The notes below the pieces were generated by a model, which saw nothing but the letters and a program-made list of their open reading frames with translations, searched no databases and was not told the origin of the DNA. Source: Argopecten irradians (taxonomy: Eukaryota; Mollusca; Bivalvia; Pectinida; Pectinidae). Taken from it: 64,000 bases of DNA. Location: assembly GCF_041381155.1 (NCBI RefSeq), contig NC_091141.1:23394828-23458827 (forward strand), written 5' to 3'. A program made the position numbers and the translations under genes. Of the stretch, positions 61,555 to 64,000 are shown piece by piece (within the stretch, counting starts at the first letter, position 1; every line of letters begins with the position of its first letter).

Positions 61555-64000
61555 GTAAGTAATTCCCCAAATGAATTATCATAGCAAAGTAGTTAGTATA
61601 AGTTCATAAACCCATGAAAAATAATATTAAAAGAAAAAAAGCACTATAAACTCATTGTAGACTATTTCAGCATTGCTTGATGTTGAAATAGTCAGCATTG
61701 CGTTGGTAGACTATTTCAGTATTGCACAATAAGGTAGTGTTTTCACATATCAAATGCTGCAAATAATTTAAATAATTTACATAATACTTATTTTTACAAA
61801 AGCGCCTAATTGCAAATAGGAAAACTCCATAAAATATATTTCTATATATATGAACGTGTTGTTTCCATATTTGCTTTCATTTCTAGAAAAATGCAAGCAA
61901 ATTATATTGATAAAAAATTACGCTATTGATACTACATGTATATGTCAATTATGGTAGGCCACATTAAGGAACACATTTAAAAAATGGAAAATGACACTTC
62001 TACAGGAAAAAAATCTAATTATGTAATTATTGTTAATCAATACTATATATTTAGTTTAAAGTTGAATGTTTGCTTTAAATATTAGGATATATCAGAAATC
62101 CACACATATTTGCATATTGAAAACCACATCATGTGAAATTATGTGTAATTATTTAACGGAGTAACTTGATGCGTATAATTCATCTGAAACAATTAAGAAA
62201 ATGCGCATTCTATATCCAATGGAAAAAAAAAATAATAATAAAAATAATAATGGAAAATATTAATATTGTTGTTATTCTTAGCAGAAGCATTTTGTTACTT
62301 TGATATTTATGTTTGATAAAATTGATTTTTAAATCGATTTTAATGATTGCAATTCATATACGACATCTCACAGAAATGATTTTTTTAATATATTGATTTA
62401 AATGCAAATTTAATATAGGCTATGATTATGTTAAGAAATAAAAAGAGAGTTCAATGACATGTATTATAATCCTTAAACATTTTAGGTGGCTTATGCGTAT
62501 CCGTGTATTTCTATAAAATGAAATGAAATGCCAGGCTCAACACAAAGGTTGATATTTATATTCTGTGAATGATATAAGTTACGCTTGTATAACGTAACAT
62601 AATGCAAATTCATCTTGAATTACTAAACGTTTCCAATTCATACTAACTTACTAATATTGATATTGTTTTGATGTTTAATTTGCAATAACGGTTTGTTTAT
62701 TTTAAGCATTATTCTCAATATCTTTTGGGGTTATGAAGTCACAGACAAAAAACGGAAGAACATTCTTCATAGACGCGAAGCCATATTCCAATTCCATTTA
62801 AATACTGTACATCATGTAAAATTAAGAAATCATGTGATATCTTTTTATTATTTTTAATCTTATTTAGCTGAATATATTTCTAGCAGAAAAGTACTGTTTA
62901 ACGATAAATTTCTCTCTTATTGCAAATTGAATAGATTATACAGCTACCAAATATTGGGGATTTCTATTATGATTGCATTGCACATTGCCGTAAAGCATAT
63001 TTAAACAAAGCAAAAATTCATGAAAATTTCTACACAAATAATTCTGTTTAAGCATTGCTTGCAATTTTCATCCCTGTTACACTTATAAAATCTGAGTCAA
63101 ATTCACTACTGTTACAAAATAATTAATCTCTTATTGTACAAATGAACATCATACTTGAAATTTTTTGTTCTCAATACATTACACATTGGATTAAAGTTAA
63201 TTGAAACTAGAAGTATAAAGTTCACGAAAGTTTCTTAGCGATAATTAGTTCAACCGTTATTCACATTGTCACTTCTGTTACACTTGAGTTTGATGTCACT
63301 CCTATTATCAGACGATAAGCTATTGACTGTAGATTTGCAGTTATTGTAATGTCTCTTTTATGGCTGTTAGAATGTAAAAACGTGAAATCTAGACAGTTTA
63401 ATAAAAGTACGTAGACTTAAGTCCTAGTGCATGTCTTCTCTGGGTCACTGCTGTTACATGATATGTCCCTCCTGTCCGACAATGGTAAAGTCATCTTTTT
63501 GAATATAACAACTTACTAGTTCATCACAAGGTTGTGAAATTAGAAACGTATGAGGGCTATCATATTTTAAACAAATTGTCAATTAATTAGCCAGAAGTGC
63601 AGGTGTAAACTGCATGTATTTGTCACTTCTATTATAACAATTGTCCCTCCTGTGAAAATGAAATAACAGAAGTGACCGTTACAGATGGGACATTTTAAAG
63701 TTATATGTGCCGTAACTGGTCAAACATTTTGACATGTTATTTTTTCTTCAATAATCTATTAAAAATCATCTGGTTTGATGAATAAAGCTGTGAAAATCAT
63801 TCTAATGTACAGACAAACATATATGATGCTTTATAAACGTTAGTTTGAACAAAGATGTTATACATTGTAAAATTCATGGTTTTATTTTTATTATGTATGT
63901 TTTGATGAAGACGTATTTGCAGGAATCACTATTCAATTACTAGAAATACTATAAAAATGTGAAATGAAATTGCAGACAACAATTTGGCTTCATAGTCTGA
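61555..64000 (+). other. PKS-B intron 1 (to window end)
   Basis: AT-rich sequence without exon-like frames. The first bases after the donor resemble the start of PKS-A intron 1 only loosely, then all similarity is lost. It contains the motif array at 63060-63690. Confidence 0.5.
63060..63690 (+). repeat. Degenerate array of GTCACTTCTGTTACA-type motifs
   Basis: Variants recur irregularly: CATCCCTGTTACACTTAT, CACTACTGTTACA, GTCACTTCTGTTACACTTG, GTCACTCCTATTATC, GTCACTGCTGTTACATGAT with TGTCCCTCCTGT, GTCACTTCTATTATAAC with TGTCCCTCCTGT, and the inverse AACAGAAGTGACCGTTACAG with GGGAC. Spacing varies from tens to about 180 bp. Nature unknown. Confidence 0.5.

Overview
The window looks like AT-rich, repeat-dense nuclear DNA of a marine mollusc, most likely a bivalve. 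A scallop-like genome is possible, judged from the style of its interspersed repeats. The coding genes have spliceosomal introns with GT/AG borders, there are no operons, and the types present fit this: an animal FAS-like polyketide synthase, patched-domain (SSD/RND) membrane proteins and APE-type LINEs. The species call is inference.

Layout. (1) 2.4-12.1 kb, minus strand: a nearly complete polyketide synthase gene (PKS-A), reconstructed here as 7 exons encoding about 2559 codons. Domain order is KS-AT-DH-(degenerate ER-like)-KR-ACP, followed by an NRPS-type condensation domain in place of a thioesterase. It carries two in-frame stop codons (TGA in the KS, TAA in the AT) but no frameshift. 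(2) 15.6-18.9 kb, plus strand: PTCHD-a, a 3-exon patched-domain protein (866 codons) with one in-frame TGA. (3) 19-36 kb: no gene recognised. This stretch holds MITE-like, tRNA-derived, tandem and low-complexity repeats. (4) 35.9-39.3 kb, minus strand: PTCHD-b, a 3-exon paralogue of PTCHD-a with the same intron positions and a 1-bp frameshift in a T run. (5) 40.3-47.2 kb: two decayed LINEs; the first keeps a 2A-like NPGP motif ahead of its endonuclease. (6) 49.3-53.8 kb: a 1.64-kb tandem duplication whose first copy is split by a 1.26-kb palindrome-tipped insertion. (7) 55.3-60.5 kb: a 5.1-kb foldback element whose long inverted arms contain 186-bp tandem repeats. (8) 61.3 kb, plus strand: exon 1 of a second polyketide synthase (PKS-B), about 95% identical to PKS-A exon 1, continuing past the right edge.

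The main pattern is the gene order: <-PKS-A, PTCHD-a->, <-PTCHD-b, PKS-B->. This is an inverted duplication of a divergent pair in which a polyketide synthase lies next to an RND-fold lipid-transporter-like protein. It recalls the Pks-MmpL pairing of mycobacteria and suggests a synthase-exporter module for a reduced or unsaturated polyketide. All three nearly complete genes carry point lesions while staying otherwise intact. Recent decay, null alleles, recoding or assembly error must be told apart before function is assumed.
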